Shown here piece by piece: positions 44,124 through 53,060 of a DNA stretch of 64,000 nt (positions are counted from its first letter, which is position 1; each line of letters opens with the position of its first letter). Origin of the DNA: Aliarcobacter sp. (GTDB lineage Bacteria > Campylobacterota > Campylobacteria > Campylobacterales > Arcobacteraceae); assembly GCA_028688995.1 (NCBI GenBank), contig JAQTXB010000003.1, positions 186,001-250,000 of the forward strand, in the 5' to 3' direction. Made by a program: the position numbers and the translations under genes. The notes under the pieces were generated by a model, which had not been told where the DNA came from, ran no database searches, and was given only the letters and a program-made list of their open reading frames with translations.

Positions 44124-44150
44124 CTTCTGCATATAAAATATATGCAGAAG
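44124..44150. terminator. Hairpin between qhpG and the convergent GGDEF gene
   Basis: CTTCTGCATATA-AAA-TATATGCAGAAG, a perfect 12-bp stem just after the qhpG stop. No long T-run on either side; it lies between two converging genes. Confidence 0.65.
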
Positions 44151-44157
44151 AGAGATT

Positions 44158-46014
44158 CTAATAATTATCTTTGTCTGTACCTTTTAGTAGGTCACTTGTA
44201 AATCTTATAACTTTATTTCTTCCAGTCTCTTTTGCTTTATAAAGACATAAATCAGCATATTTAATACATTTCCAAATTTGGTCAGTATCAAGTGGAAAGA
44301 ATGCATATCCAATACTTACAGTTTTACTAAATGAATCATTATTAAATGTAAATACAAGTTTTGCAAACTCTTCATTTATTTTTGTTGCTAATTCATTTGC
44401 ACTCTCAGGAGTTGGATTTTTCATGATAATTAAAAACTCTTCTCCACCAAATCTAATGATAAACTCATTTTCACTAATTGAGTCTTTCATTGTCATTGAA
44501 AGTTTTTGTAAAATTGCATCACCAGCATCATGCCCATAAGTATCATTTACCATTTTAAAGTAGTCAATATCTAAGAACATAATTGCATAAGTTGTCCCTT
44601 TTGCTAATTCATGGTGCATTTTTTTATCAATAAATTCATCTAAATATTTTCTATTGTAAAGACCTGTTAATCCATCAACTAAGTTTCTTTCCCTTAGAAC
44701 ATCCATTAACATTCTACTTTCTAAAATAGGTTTTGTCTCTTCAAGATATTTTTTAATTATTCCAATTTGATATTTAATATGTTTTAAACACTCTTTATCT
44801 TGGCATAAAATGTGAACAGTTACACTTTTTTGTTCATTTATTAAAAATGGAATACAAATATAATCAGTACAATTCTTACAAGTTGCAACTCTACAAATTT
44901 CAGGGAAATTTTCAGATAAAACAACAGTATCTGTTCTTTCTGCTCTACATCCTTCTTTTACATTTCTTAAAACTGAACAACAAGGTTTTGTATCTTTTGT
45001 AGAAAAAATTATACTTCTTTCATCTTTTACTAAATCATTTTCAAAAATATAAAAGGCTTTAATATGTAATTTATCTTTTAATACTTGAACTAATCTGTAA
45101 TAAATATCATCTTTTGTTAAATCAGTCTCTATTGTTTTTTTGTAATTATAGATTTCAGAAATATCTTCAATAATCTCTTTTGCTGTTAATAACTTATCAT
45201 TATTTACATTTGATGCTCTATTATGAACAAAGGCTGTTAGATTTTTCTCAATTCCAGTTAAAACAGTTTCAAGTTTTTCTATAAGTTCATTTAACCATAA
45301 AGAAGCTTCTTTATCCTCTTTTAAAACACCTTCTTTTGCACGTACTGAATAATCACCATCGTGAACTTGTTTTAAAACTTCAGTTATTGCATCAAATGAA
45401 CTTGTATATGGTTTTATTTTTCTACTAATATAAATTAATATAAAAATTAAGAAAAGAGAGATAATTGCTATTACATTTAGTAAAATTGCAATACTTGAAA
45501 TTCTGTCGTCCTGAATATCGAATTTTAAAGAAATAGCACCTAATACTTGACCCTCTTTTGCATCATGGCAAGATAAACAATTTGGTTTATCTAGTGCTGA
45601 TGCTGTGTAAGGAATAGTAATTCTTAAAGATGCATCTCTTAATGATTCATTGATAATAACTTTTTCTACCCCTGTTACTAAAACTTCTTCATCAACAGAA
45701 TCCCTTGGAGTTTCATTACCTAAATTAGATTTACCAAACTGTTCACTAACAGCTTTTGATCTAATAATCCATAAATCATTTACCTCTTTTAGTTGAGACA
45801 TACTACTTAAGAAAACGTCTCTTTGATTCATGTTTCCATTAATCATATGAGATGTTAGGGACTTTTTAACTATATCAGCTGTTAAATAAGCTCTTTTCTT
45901 TGCACTATCATAACCTGTTTGCCTAGAACCTAAAGCAACTAGAGCGACTATTACAATAGTTAACACTGTAACCATAGTAAAGATTATAATAGTTATTTTT
46001 TTGTTAGAGTTCAT
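44158..46014 (-). CDS. Diguanylate cyclase with periplasmic heme-c sensor and Cys-rich cytoplasmic domain
   Basis: A 618-residue signalling protein. The first helix is at about residues 7-28. Next comes a Tll0287-like (DUF3365) periplasmic domain with a c-type heme site CLSCH (146-150), then a second helix near 175-195 and a HAMP-like linker. A GAF-like region at about 290-430 holds many Cys (PCCSVL, EGCRAE, EICRVATCKNC), so it may bind a metal or sense redox. The C-terminal GGDEF domain has an intact RFGGEEF site and should make cyclic di-GMP. It is probably a redox or NO sensor; the ligand is not known. Confidence 0.88.
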   Translation of the reverse strand: MNSNKKITIIIFTMVTVLTIVIVALVALGSRQTGYDSAKKRAYLTADIVKKSLTSHMINGNMNQRDVFLSSMSQLKEVNDLWIIRSKAVSEQFGKSNLGNETPRDSVDEEVLVTGVEKVIINESLRDASLRITIPYTASALDKPNCLSCHDAKEGQVLGAISLKFDIQDDRISSIAILLNVIAIISLFLIFILIYISRKIKPYTSSFDAITEVLKQVHDGDYSVRAKEGVLKEDKEASLWLNELIEKLETVLTGIEKNLTAFVHNRASNVNNDKLLTAKEIIEDISEIYNYKKTIETDLTKDDIYYRLVQVLKDKLHIKAFYIFENDLVKDERSIIFSTKDTKPCCSVLRNVKEGCRAERTDTVVLSENFPEICRVATCKNCTDYICIPFLINEQKSVTVHILCQDKECLKHIKYQIGIIKKYLEETKPILESRMLMDVLRERNLVDGLTGLYNRKYLDEFIDKKMHHELAKGTTYAIMFLDIDYFKMVNDTYGHDAGDAILQKLSMTMKDSISENEFIIRFGGEEFLIIMKNPTPESANELATKINEEFAKLVFTFNNDSFSKTVSIGYAFFPLDTDQIWKCIKYADLCLYKAKETGRNKVIRFTSDLLKGTDKDNY

Positions 46015-46157
46015 AAAATAGCCTTTATATATTTATTTAAATTATAATATCATAAAATAATTTTTATGTATAGACTTTTTAAAATAAATTTATAAATTTT
46101 AAAGGCTAAAAACAGCCATAAAATAAGACTTGAAGAATAAAATTATCTTTAAATAAT
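46015..46157. other. AT-rich gap without recognised gene
   Basis: The 300-nt space between the GGDEF gene and hisA holds only a possible small ORF (46158-46307). The remaining part is AT-rich with no clear promoter or hairpin; it must contain the GGDEF gene promoter. Confidence 0.4.
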
Positions 46158-46307
46158 TTATTGTTTTTTAGATTTTATAATATTTCTTGTCATTAATAAA
46201 ACAAAAAATAAAGCAATGGATAGATTAATATAAAAGCCTTGCATATTTCCATCTTGAAAAAATGTATATGCTAAGGCAAAAAATACCAGTGAGATTACTA
46301 GACACAC
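46158..46307 (-). CDS. Possible 49-residue small membrane protein after hisA
   Basis: Not in the ORF track. GTG at 46307, 7 nt after the hisA stop, opens a 49-residue peptide with two hydrophobic segments (LVISLVFFALAYTFF and FYINLSIALFFVLLMT) and a basic tail (RNIIKSKKQ), a typical two-helix small membrane protein with positive-inside tail. The ribosome binding site is weak, so this is tentative. Confidence 0.45.
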   Translation of the reverse strand: MCLVISLVFFALAYTFFQDGNMQGFYINLSIALFFVLLMTRNIIKSKKQ

Positions 46308-46314
46308 TTTTTTA

Positions 46315-47028
46315 TTACTTTTCTAAAACTTTAAAAGCCTCTTCTAAGTCTAAAGTTCCTTCATAAAAAGCTTTTCCAACAATTACACCTGCAATATTTC
46401 CATTTGCTTTACAATTTATGATGTCATTTATATCTTTAACACCACCACTTGCAATTGTATCAACCTTTGAAGCAAGAGCGATTGATTCTGTAAATTCAAC
46501 ATTTACTCCACAAAGCATCCCATCTTTACTTATATCAGTACAAATAATTGCAAGAACACCTGCATTTGCAAACTCTTGAGCTAAATCAGTTGCTTTCATA
46601 GTTGAAACTTCTGCCCAACCCTCAACAGCAACCATTCCATTCATTGCATCAATTCCAACTGCAATTGGATATTTAGCAGCCATATCTTTTACAAATTGTG
46701 GATTTTTTACAGCAATTGAACCTAAAATTAATCTATCAACCCCAAGTTCAACATACATTTTGATAGTCTCTTCATCTCTAATTCCACCACCAAGTTCGAT
46801 TTTAAGATTACAGTTTTCTCTAATTTTTTTAATTTGTTCTAAGTTTGCTGGTTTCCCTGCAAAAGCACCATTTAAATCTACAATATGAACCCATTTTGAA
46901 CCTAACTCTTCAAATCTTTTAGCAACTTGCCAGGGCTCATCTGAATAGATTTTAGCACTATCCATCAAACCTTTACTTAGTCTTACAGCTTTCCCATCTT
47001 TTAAATCAATCGCTGGTAAAATATCCAT
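46315..47028 (-). CDS. hisA: Phosphoribosylformimino-5-aminoimidazole carboxamide ribotide isomerase
   Basis: Amadori isomerase of histidine biosynthesis. A half-barrel-duplicated TIM barrel: catalytic Asp in [17 protein letters not shown] (Asp8), [21 protein letters not shown], the second catalytic Asp in [12 protein letters not shown], and phosphate site ASGGVKD and [11 protein letters not shown]. 237 residues, family length. It is in one minus-strand run with hisH and an epimerase gene; hisF and other his genes are elsewhere. Confidence 0.95.
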   Translation of the reverse strand: MDILPAIDLKDGKAVRLSKGLMDSAKIYSDEPWQVAKRFEELGSKWVHIVDLNGAFAGKPANLEQIKKIRENCNLKIELGGGIRDEETIKMYVELGVDRLILGSIAVKNPQFVKDMAAKYPIAVGIDAMNGMVAVEGWAEVSTMKATDLAQEFANAGVLAIICTDISKDGMLCGVNVEFTESIALASKVDTIASGGVKDINDIINCKANGNIAGVIVGKAFYEGTLDLEEAFKVLEK

Positions 47029-47041
47029 ATATTAATCCTCG

Positions 47042-47893
47042 TTATTTACATAAATTTTCTATTGTTTCTTCAATGGTTTTAAATTTAAATTCAAAACCTA
47101 AATCTAATAATTTTTTAGGAACTGCACTTTGTCCATCAGTTAAAACACGTGCTCCCTCACTAAAAATAAGATTTAAAACAAATTCTGGAACTGGAAGTAT
47201 AGTAGGTCTTTTTAGTGTTTTTCCTAAAGCAAGGGTTAAACCTTTGTTTGTTGTTGGAACGGGTGCAGTTAAATTAAATATTTCTTCAAAGCAATTTTCA
47301 ATAACAAACTTATAAGCACTCATTAAATCATCTAGGTGAATATAAGAAAATGCTTGTTTCCCACTTCCAATAACTCCCCCAAGTCCTAGTTTAAAAGGAG
47401 TAATCATTTTTTGTAAAGCTCCACCATCTTTACCCATAATAATTCCAAATCTAAAAATAGAGACTTTTGTAGTTTCGTTTTTTGCTTTTAAAGCTTCTTT
47501 TTCCCAATCTTGGCATAAAGATGAAAGAAAATCATTTGAAAAAGAACCGTTTTCATCATAAGTAGTTTTATTGTCATAAATACCAACAGCAGATGTTGAA
47601 ATAAGAAGTTTTGGTTTATTTTGTACACTATTAATTGCATTTACAATTTTTGAAGTTGTATCAATTCTACTTGAATAAAGAAGTTTTTTGTAAGATTCAC
47701 TCCATCTGTTTATAATGTTTGCACCAGCAAGATTAATAACAATCTCACTTGAATTTAGAACCTCTTCAAGTTTTGATTTATTATTTAAAATTTCCCTTGA
47801 AATAGGAATGATTTTATATCCTAAATCAGAAAAATATTTTGTTAAACTTGTTCCTACAAAACCATTTGCACCTGTAATTGCTATAGTTTTCAT
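47042..47893 (-). CDS. TIGR01777-type NAD-dependent epimerase/dehydratase
   Basis: A 283-residue extended short-chain dehydrogenase-like protein: N-terminal Rossmann motif ITGANGFVGTSLTKYF, then VINLAGANI and STSAVGIYD. The C-terminal DUF1731-like region contains RPTILPVPEFVLNLIFSEGA. The family (YfcH/SDR39U1) has no firmly known substrate. It lies between hisH and hisA with 10 to 13 nt gaps, so it is co-transcribed with them, but no role in histidine synthesis is known. Confidence 0.87.
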   Translation of the reverse strand: MKTIAITGANGFVGTSLTKYFSDLGYKIIPISREILNNKSKLEEVLNSSEIVINLAGANIINRWSESYKKLLYSSRIDTTSKIVNAINSVQNKPKLLISTSAVGIYDNKTTYDENGSFSNDFLSSLCQDWEKEALKAKNETTKVSIFRFGIIMGKDGGALQKMITPFKLGLGGVIGSGKQAFSYIHLDDLMSAYKFVIENCFEEIFNLTAPVPTTNKGLTLALGKTLKRPTILPVPEFVLNLIFSEGARVLTDGQSAVPKKLLDLGFEFKFKTIEETIENLCK

Positions 47894-47903
47894 GGATTAT
47901 CCT

Positions 47904-48512
47904 TTATTTTAAATTTATAAAGTTCTTTAAAATTCTAAGTCCATTATCATGAGATTTTTCAGGGTGTGGTTGGAAACCATAAATATTATCTTTGTTTACA
48001 GCACTTGTAAATTCATAACCATAAGTTGTTGTTCCTATGATATTTTTTTCACTTGTAACCGCATGAAAAGAGTGAACAAAATATAAATAAGGATTATGTA
48101 AACCCTCAAATAATGGATGCTCTTTATTTACAATTGTATTCCAACCCATGTGAGGAATTTTGAAATCTTCATGCATTTTTGACTTATCAAATTTTATAAC
48201 TTCTCCGTCAATTAAACCTAGACCATCTGTATGTCCAAACTCTTGAGAACTTTCAAATAAAAGTTGCATTCCAAGGCAAATACCAATCATTGGTTTTCCA
48301 CTTTTTGCAAACTCATAAACAGCTTCATTCATACCTGTTTTGATTAAATGCTCCATTGCATCTTTATAAGCTCCAACACCTGGAAGTATAACTCTATTAA
48401 AATTTTTTAAATCTTCAGGATTTTTAACTATAGTTGCTTTTGCATCTATTAATTTACAAGCATTGTAAACACTTGCTAAATTTCCCATGTTGTAATCAAT
48501 AATTCCTATCAC
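47904..48512 (-). CDS. hisH: Imidazole glycerol phosphate synthase glutaminase subunit
   Basis: The glutaminase half of the HisHF complex, delivering ammonia to HisF. Class I glutamine amidotransferase triad: nucleophile Cys in GICLGMQLLF, His and Glu in FQPHPEKS. Other typical motifs are IIDYNMGNLASV and LPGVGAYKDAM. 202 residues. The start is GTG 48512, with AAAGGG upstream. Confidence 0.95.
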   Translation of the reverse strand: MIGIIDYNMGNLASVYNACKLIDAKATIVKNPEDLKNFNRVILPGVGAYKDAMEHLIKTGMNEAVYEFAKSGKPMIGICLGMQLLFESSQEFGHTDGLGLIDGEVIKFDKSKMHEDFKIPHMGWNTIVNKEHPLFEGLHNPYLYFVHSFHAVTSEKNIIGTTTYGYEFTSAVNKDNIYGFQPHPEKSHDNGLRILKNFINLK

Positions 48513-48542
48513 TGTGTTCCCTTTAGTAAAAAATAAATTATA

Positions 48543-49115
48543 CTAAAGTTTTGCATCAGCTAGGGTTAAAGAAAATATCACTTGATTATTTTTTTTCTCA
48601 AGAGCCCTTTTGGCTTCCCTAATTGTAGCACCTGTTGTGATTAAATCATCACATAAAATTGTCATTTGATTGGATATATTTGTAAGTTTAAATTTTCTTG
48701 GATTTTTTTGTCTAAATTCCAAATCTTTTCCCGCATATTTGACTATATTCGAAGCTTTTAAACAGTTATATTTTGGAGTGATAAATTGTGATTTTAGATG
48801 TTTTGCAAGAATAGCAGTATGGGAAAAATCATGTCGTGTGTGGTCATCAATTGGAATTGCAAAAACTTGGTTTGAAAAAGTGAAATTTTGAGCAAATTTA
48901 GCAAAAGATAGTTTTGCCAGGATATTAAAAACTCTATCTCCATGAAAATAGTATTTTGAAGAGATTAAATCTTCAAGTTCTGAAAGAGTATAAAAAGAGT
49001 AGTTGAAAAATCCATCTTCTATTTCTCTTTTGTGGAAAGAGGGGATTAAAAGATTATTTTGACAATCTTTACAAATAATTTCAAATGATAGGTTTTTACA
49101 GGTTAGGCACAACAT
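48543..49115 (-). CDS. ComF-family phosphoribosyltransferase-like protein
   Basis: A 190-residue protein with an N-terminal Cys pair zinc motif (MLCLTCKNL...CKDC) and a C-terminal PRPP-type loop ILCDDLITTGATIREAKRAL. Such proteins (ComF/GntX) take part in DNA uptake in competent bacteria; the biochemical activity is not settled. It precedes hisH by 30 nt on the same strand. Confidence 0.85.
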   Translation of the reverse strand: MLCLTCKNLSFEIICKDCQNNLLIPSFHKREIEDGFFNYSFYTLSELEDLISSKYYFHGDRVFNILAKLSFAKFAQNFTFSNQVFAIPIDDHTRHDFSHTAILAKHLKSQFITPKYNCLKASNIVKYAGKDLEFRQKNPRKFKLTNISNQMTILCDDLITTGATIREAKRALEKKNNQVIFSLTLADAKL

Positions 49116-49142
49116 GAAAATAATAATATCATAAATTATATA

Positions 49143-49169
49143 TTCTTTTCTTTTTAGTAAAGAAAAGAA
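49143..49169. repeat. 11-bp stem hairpin at the left edge of a palindromic region
   Basis: TTCTTTTCTTT-TTAGT-AAAGAAAAGAA, perfect. It stands next to the larger inverted repeat at 49194-49315 and may belong to the same element. Confidence 0.6.
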
Positions 49170-49193
49170 CCAAAAGAAAAGCGTTCGCAGGGA

Positions 49194-49315
49194 TTCAAAA
49201 TAGCTAAAAAATATATCTAAATTCTAAAATTTGAAAACTCGGTTCCGTTCCTCCACCTCAAACAGTTCAAATTTCTTTACGAATTTAGATAGATTTTTCT
49301 TTACGCTATTTTGAA
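49194..49315. repeat. Large 122-bp imperfect inverted repeat
   Basis: Nested arms pair: TTCAAAATAGC (49194) with GCTATTTTGAA (49305), ATCTAAATTC (49215) with GAATTTAGAT (49281), and AAATTTGAA (49227) with TTCAAATTT (49266). The centre is a C/T-rich loop. This accounts for most of the 265-nt gap before the 49381 gene. It looks like a dispersed palindromic (REP- or MITE-like) element, not a simple terminator. Confidence 0.7.
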
Positions 49316-49380
49316 AATGCTCACATTTAAGAGTGTAGTTCAGATTTTGATATAATGGCTAAATTATTAGAAGGAAGTCT

Positions 49381-49785
49381 ATGGATATTACAATAATTGG
49401 AACAGCCTTTTCACATTTAAAAACATCAATGGATATTGCAAAACTTATTAGCGATAGTGCTAGTTCTTTAAGTGAAGCAGAAACAAAATTGAAATTGGCA
49501 GAATTGATTAGTTCTTTAGCAGATTTAAAAATGGAATTAGCAGATATTAAAGTGGATTTAATTGGTAAAGATGATGTGATTAGAGAATTAAAGAATAAAA
49601 TTGAAGAAAAAGAATCCTTGCTTTTTGATGGTAAGTTTTATTTAAAAGAAGGTGATAAAATACCATTCTGCCCAACTTGTTGGGAATCAAATAAAAAAGC
49701 AATTCATTTAATATTTAAAAATTATCAATCTTTTGGAAAATGTCAAGAGTGTGAAGTATGTAAAACAAAATATTCTGTAGAATAA
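49381..49785 (+). CDS. Hypothetical protein with coiled coil and C-terminal zinc ribbon
   Basis: A 134-residue protein. Residues 10-75 are helical with heptad-like Leu and Ile. The C-terminal part (CPTCWES...CQECEVCKTKY) has two Cys pairs like a zinc ribbon. I do not recognise its family; similar small proteins occur in mobile gene pools. It is the only plus-strand gene between 44158 and 55074 and is enclosed by two large palindromic elements, which suggests acquisition as a cassette. The RBS AGAAGG precedes ATG 49381. Confidence 0.7.
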   Translation: MDITIIGTAFSHLKTSMDIAKLISDSASSLSEAETKLKLAELISSLADLKMELADIKVDLIGKDDVIRELKNKIEEKESLLFDGKFYLKEGDKIPFCPTCWESNKKAIHLIFKNYQSFGKCQECEVCKTKYSVE

Positions 49786-49823
49786 TAAAGATAATAAATA
49801 GGTTTTGAAAATAGAGTTTTAGA

Positions 49824-49922
49824 TTTTGAGTGAAGTTCAAGGAAAAGAGAGAATTTAAAGCGCAGCGTACTATAAGTACGTGAGCATTTAAATTATTGAT
49901 TTGACGCAGAAATTCGCCAAAA
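49824..49922. repeat. Second palindromic element, between the 49381 gene and lepA
   Basis: The core AATTTAAA...CGTACT-ATA-AGTACG...TTTAAATT spans 49852-49894. Outer arms TTTTGAGTGAAGTTC (49824) and GAAATTCGCCAAAA (49909) pair imperfectly. The result is a roughly 100-nt near-hairpin between two converging genes. It could work as a bidirectional terminator or be a dispersed repeat. Confidence 0.7.
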
Positions 49923-49929
49923 GATGAAA

Positions 49930-51717
49930 TTATATTTTTAAAACTGCCATGAATGCTTCTTGAGGTACATTAACCTTTCCAATTGCTTTCATTCTTTTTT
50001 TACCAGCTTTTTGTTTTTCTAGTAATTTTCTTTTTCTTGTAATATCCCCACCGTAACATTTTGCAGTAACGTTTTTACCTGTTGATTTTACAGTTTCTCT
50101 TGCAATTACATTGTTTCCAATACTTGCTTGAATTGCTACTTCAAAAAGTTGTCTTGGAATTAGCTCTTTTAGGGCTTTGATAAATTCTCTTCCTTTTGTA
50201 AGTGCTTTATTTTCAGGTACGATAATTGAAAGTGCATCGACAACTTCACCAGCAACTTTAATATCAAGTTTTTGTAAAACACCTGGTCTAAATCCAATTG
50301 GTTCATAATCAAAAGAAGCATAACCTTTTGTTGTTGATTTTAATTTATCATAAAAATCCATTACAATTTCATTCATTGGAATATCATAATCAAGTAAAAC
50401 TCTTTTTCCAATATAATCCATTTTATTTTGTACAGCTCTTTTGTCATTTAGAAGTTTGATAACATTTCCCAAAAATTCATCAGGCACTAAAATTGTAGCT
50501 TTTACATAAGGTTCAAAAATTGTATCTATGTAGTTTGGCGCTGGTAATTCACTTGGATTTTGAATCGAAATTCTTGTTCCATCAGTTTTTAAAATTTCAT
50601 AAATAACAGTTGGTGCAGTTGCAATTAAATCTAAGTCAAATTCACGTTCTAGTCTTTCTTTGATTACTTCCATATGAAGCATTCCTAAAAATCCTGTTCT
50701 AAATCCACTTCCAAGAGCAGCTGAACTTTCTGGTTCAAATGAGATTGAACTATCGTTTAATTGAAGTTTATTTAATGCATCTCTTAAATCTTCAAATTTA
50801 TCTGTTTCAATTGGATAAATTCCTGCAAATACAAATGGTTTTGCTGGTTCAAATCCATCAATAACTTCAGCAGTTGGTTTTTTTGCATCAGTTATCGTAT
50901 CACCAACGGCAATACTATTTACAGTTTTAAGTCCTAAAACAACGATTCCAATTTCACCTGTTTCAATAACATCAGTTTTTGTTGGTTTTCTAGGATGTGG
51001 ATACATTAAACTAAGAACTTGATGTTCCTCTTTTGTATTCATCATTCTAAGCATTTGACCTTTTTTGATACTTCCATCATAAACTCTAACAAGTGCTAAT
51101 GCTCCTAAATAGTTATCAAACCAAGAGTCATAAATTAAAGCTTTTGTTGGGGCATCTGTATCACCAACTGGTGAAGGAACTCTATCAACGATAGCATCAA
51201 TTAAAGCTTTTACACCTTGACCTGTTTTTGCACTAATTAAGTTGCTTTCTGTACAATCAATTCCAATAGCTTCTTCAACTTCTTCTAAAACTCTATCTGG
51301 ATCTGCACTTGGTAAATCAATTTTATTTACAACAGGAAGAATCTCTAAGTCATTTTCCATTGCAATATAAACATTTGCAATAGTCTGCGCTTCAACACCT
51401 TGTGTTGCATCAATAATTAAAAGTGCACCATCTGAAGATGCAAGTGAACGGCTTACTTCATAAGAGAAGTCAACATGGCCTGGAGTATCAATCAGATTTA
51501 AAATATAAGCTTGTCCATCTTTTACATAATTAAGTCTTACACTTTGAGCCTTAATTGTAATCCCTCTTTCTTGTTCAATGTCCATTGTATCCATCATTTG
51601 TGCAGATAAATCTCTTTCTGCTACAGCTCCACACTCTTGAATAATTCTATCGGCAAGTGTTGATTTTCCATGGTCAATATGAGCAATAATACTAAAGTTT
51701 CTAATATTTTTTTGCAA
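49930..51717 (-). CDS. lepA: Elongation factor 4 (back-translocating GTPase LepA)
   Basis: A ribosome-bound GTPase of the EF-G group that acts under stress or during initiation. G1 [14 protein letters not shown]3 DTPGHVDF and G4 NKIDLP are intact. The special C-terminal domain with [14 protein letters not shown] at the end identifies LepA and separates it from EF-G and TypA. 595 residues, normal length. Transcribed alone toward the palindromic element. Confidence 0.97.
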   Translation of the reverse strand: MQKNIRNFSIIAHIDHGKSTLADRIIQECGAVAERDLSAQMMDTMDIEQERGITIKAQSVRLNYVKDGQAYILNLIDTPGHVDFSYEVSRSLASSDGALLIIDATQGVEAQTIANVYIAMENDLEILPVVNKIDLPSADPDRVLEEVEEAIGIDCTESNLISAKTGQGVKALIDAIVDRVPSPVGDTDAPTKALIYDSWFDNYLGALALVRVYDGSIKKGQMLRMMNTKEEHQVLSLMYPHPRKPTKTDVIETGEIGIVVLGLKTVNSIAVGDTITDAKKPTAEVIDGFEPAKPFVFAGIYPIETDKFEDLRDALNKLQLNDSSISFEPESSAALGSGFRTGFLGMLHMEVIKERLEREFDLDLIATAPTVIYEILKTDGTRISIQNPSELPAPNYIDTIFEPYVKATILVPDEFLGNVIKLLNDKRAVQNKMDYIGKRVLLDYDIPMNEIVMDFYDKLKSTTKGYASFDYEPIGFRPGVLQKLDIKVAGEVVDALSIIVPENKALTKGREFIKALKELIPRQLFEVAIQASIGNNVIARETVKSTGKNVTAKCYGGDITRKRKLLEKQKAGKKRMKAIGKVNVPQEAFMAVLKI

Positions 51718-51822
51718 GGGTTATTCCTATCATTTGTTATTGTTTTATTTATTATATCGCGATTGTATCTAAAGTTATGTAAGTTTATAGTTAAATGGGA
51801 ATTTGTAGAAATTTTATAAAAA

Positions 51823-51850
51823 AAGATTTAGAGTTTTAACTCTAAATCTT
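51823..51850 (-). terminator. Rho-independent terminator of OmpA-like gene 2
   Basis: AAGATTTAGAGTT and AACTCTAAATCTT form a 13-bp stem; on the minus strand a run of seven T follows. It stands 9 nt after the gene at 51859. Confidence 0.8.
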
Positions 51851-51858
51851 AGGAGTGA

Positions 51859-52917
51859 TTATTGATTTAATAAAGCTGTTACTCTTCGATTAAGAGATTT
51901 TCCTTGTTCATTTTCATTTGTAGCAATTGGTTGAGTTTCACCATAACCTATCGCTTTTAATCTTGTCGAGTTAATATTGTATTTTTTTAAAGCATTAACT
52001 ACTGAAATTGCTCTTCTATCTGATAATGTTTGGTTATATGAATCACTTCCTTTTGAATCTGTATGTGCTTCAATCACCGCTGTTAGATTTTTATTATTTT
52101 GCATAATTTTTGCAAATGTTGCAAGTTTTTCATTGTAAGTATTTTTAATTTCTGATGAGTTATTATCAAAATTAATATTTAGATTAATAGTTTCAACACA
52201 ACCATCAGTATTTACTTTTACACCTTTTGTAGTGTTAGGACATTTATCTAATTTATTTATAACACCATCTTGGTCATCATCTTCTGGTGAAACTAAAGTT
52301 TTCTCAACTTTTGGAGCAAGAATTTCTTTTTTTTCTTCATTTACAATAGGAACAGTTGCTTTAATATCATCACTATATTTTTTTCCTAAAGGCATAGCTA
52401 AACCTAATGTATACATTAGGTCATTTTCATTATTTTGTGTTGCTATTAAATGTCTTACATCACTTTTTACAGAAATTCCATAATAAGGAATATCATATCT
52501 TAATCCTAAACCATAATTTAAGATAGCTGAATCTTTGTGTTCAAAGGCTTCATGTGTAACATCTTGATAACCAAGACCAGCTAATGCGTAAGCTGAAAGT
52601 TTTTCATTTAAAGGGAAGTTTTTTACAGCATTTAAAAATAGTCTATTTACATGAGTACTTCCAGTTGAATCTTTATATTTAAGATTATCACTTCGTAGAT
52701 AAGCAACTTCAATTTGATCAATAAAAGTATCATCTAAATTTTTACCAAGAGAAATTCCAGCATTAAAATAATTTTTATCATCTAAACCTGCTTTGCTATC
52801 TGTTAAAATACCTGCTGCAAAAGGAGTGATTTCATAACTATATTCTTTACTTGGATTACTAGCAGCAAATAATATCATAGTGGATAATAGGGAACTTACT
52901 AAAATTTTTTTCATCAT
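51859..52917 (-). CDS. OmpA-family outer-membrane protein, copy 2
   Basis: A 352-residue protein with signal peptide (about residues 1-19), an N-terminal beta-barrel (about 25-195), one thrombospondin type 3-like calcium repeat (DDDQDGVINKLDKCPNT) and a C-terminal OmpA peptidoglycan-binding domain (NINFDNNSSEIK, EAHTDSKGSDSYNQTLSDRRA, GYGETQP, NRRV). It anchors the outer membrane to the cell wall. Tandem paralogue of the next gene; the two have separate terminators and so probably separate regulation. Confidence 0.9.
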   Translation of the reverse strand: MMKKILVSSLLSTMILFAASNPSKEYSYEITPFAAGILTDSKAGLDDKNYFNAGISLGKNLDDTFIDQIEVAYLRSDNLKYKDSTGSTHVNRLFLNAVKNFPLNEKLSAYALAGLGYQDVTHEAFEHKDSAILNYGLGLRYDIPYYGISVKSDVRHLIATQNNENDLMYTLGLAMPLGKKYSDDIKATVPIVNEEKKEILAPKVEKTLVSPEDDDQDGVINKLDKCPNTTKGVKVNTDGCVETINLNINFDNNSSEIKNTYNEKLATFAKIMQNNKNLTAVIEAHTDSKGSDSYNQTLSDRRAISVVNALKKYNINSTRLKAIGYGETQPIATNENEQGKSLNRRVTALLNQ

Positions 52918-53006
52918 TTTTCCTTATAATAAATAATTTTATTTATTATAACATAAAAATAATTTAAATTATTAAATAAAACATATTATTTTATTTTGGA
53001 ATAAAA

Positions 53007-53036
53007 AAAAGGGTTGAGATTACTCTCAACCCTTTT
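53007..53036 (-). terminator. Rho-independent terminator of OmpA-like gene 1
   Basis: AAAAGGGTTGAGA-TTAC-TCTCAACCCTTTT, with T8 following on the minus strand. The clearest terminator in the window, 24 nt after the gene at 53061. Confidence 0.9.
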
Positions 53037-53060
53037 CAAAGAAAAATAATTTTAAAAAAA

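Noticed and set aside
44124-44150. Another copy of the 15-bp porin palindrome (ATATAAAATATAT core)
   Set aside because: The similarity is only in the A/T loop area of a G/C-closed terminator stem located between gene ends.
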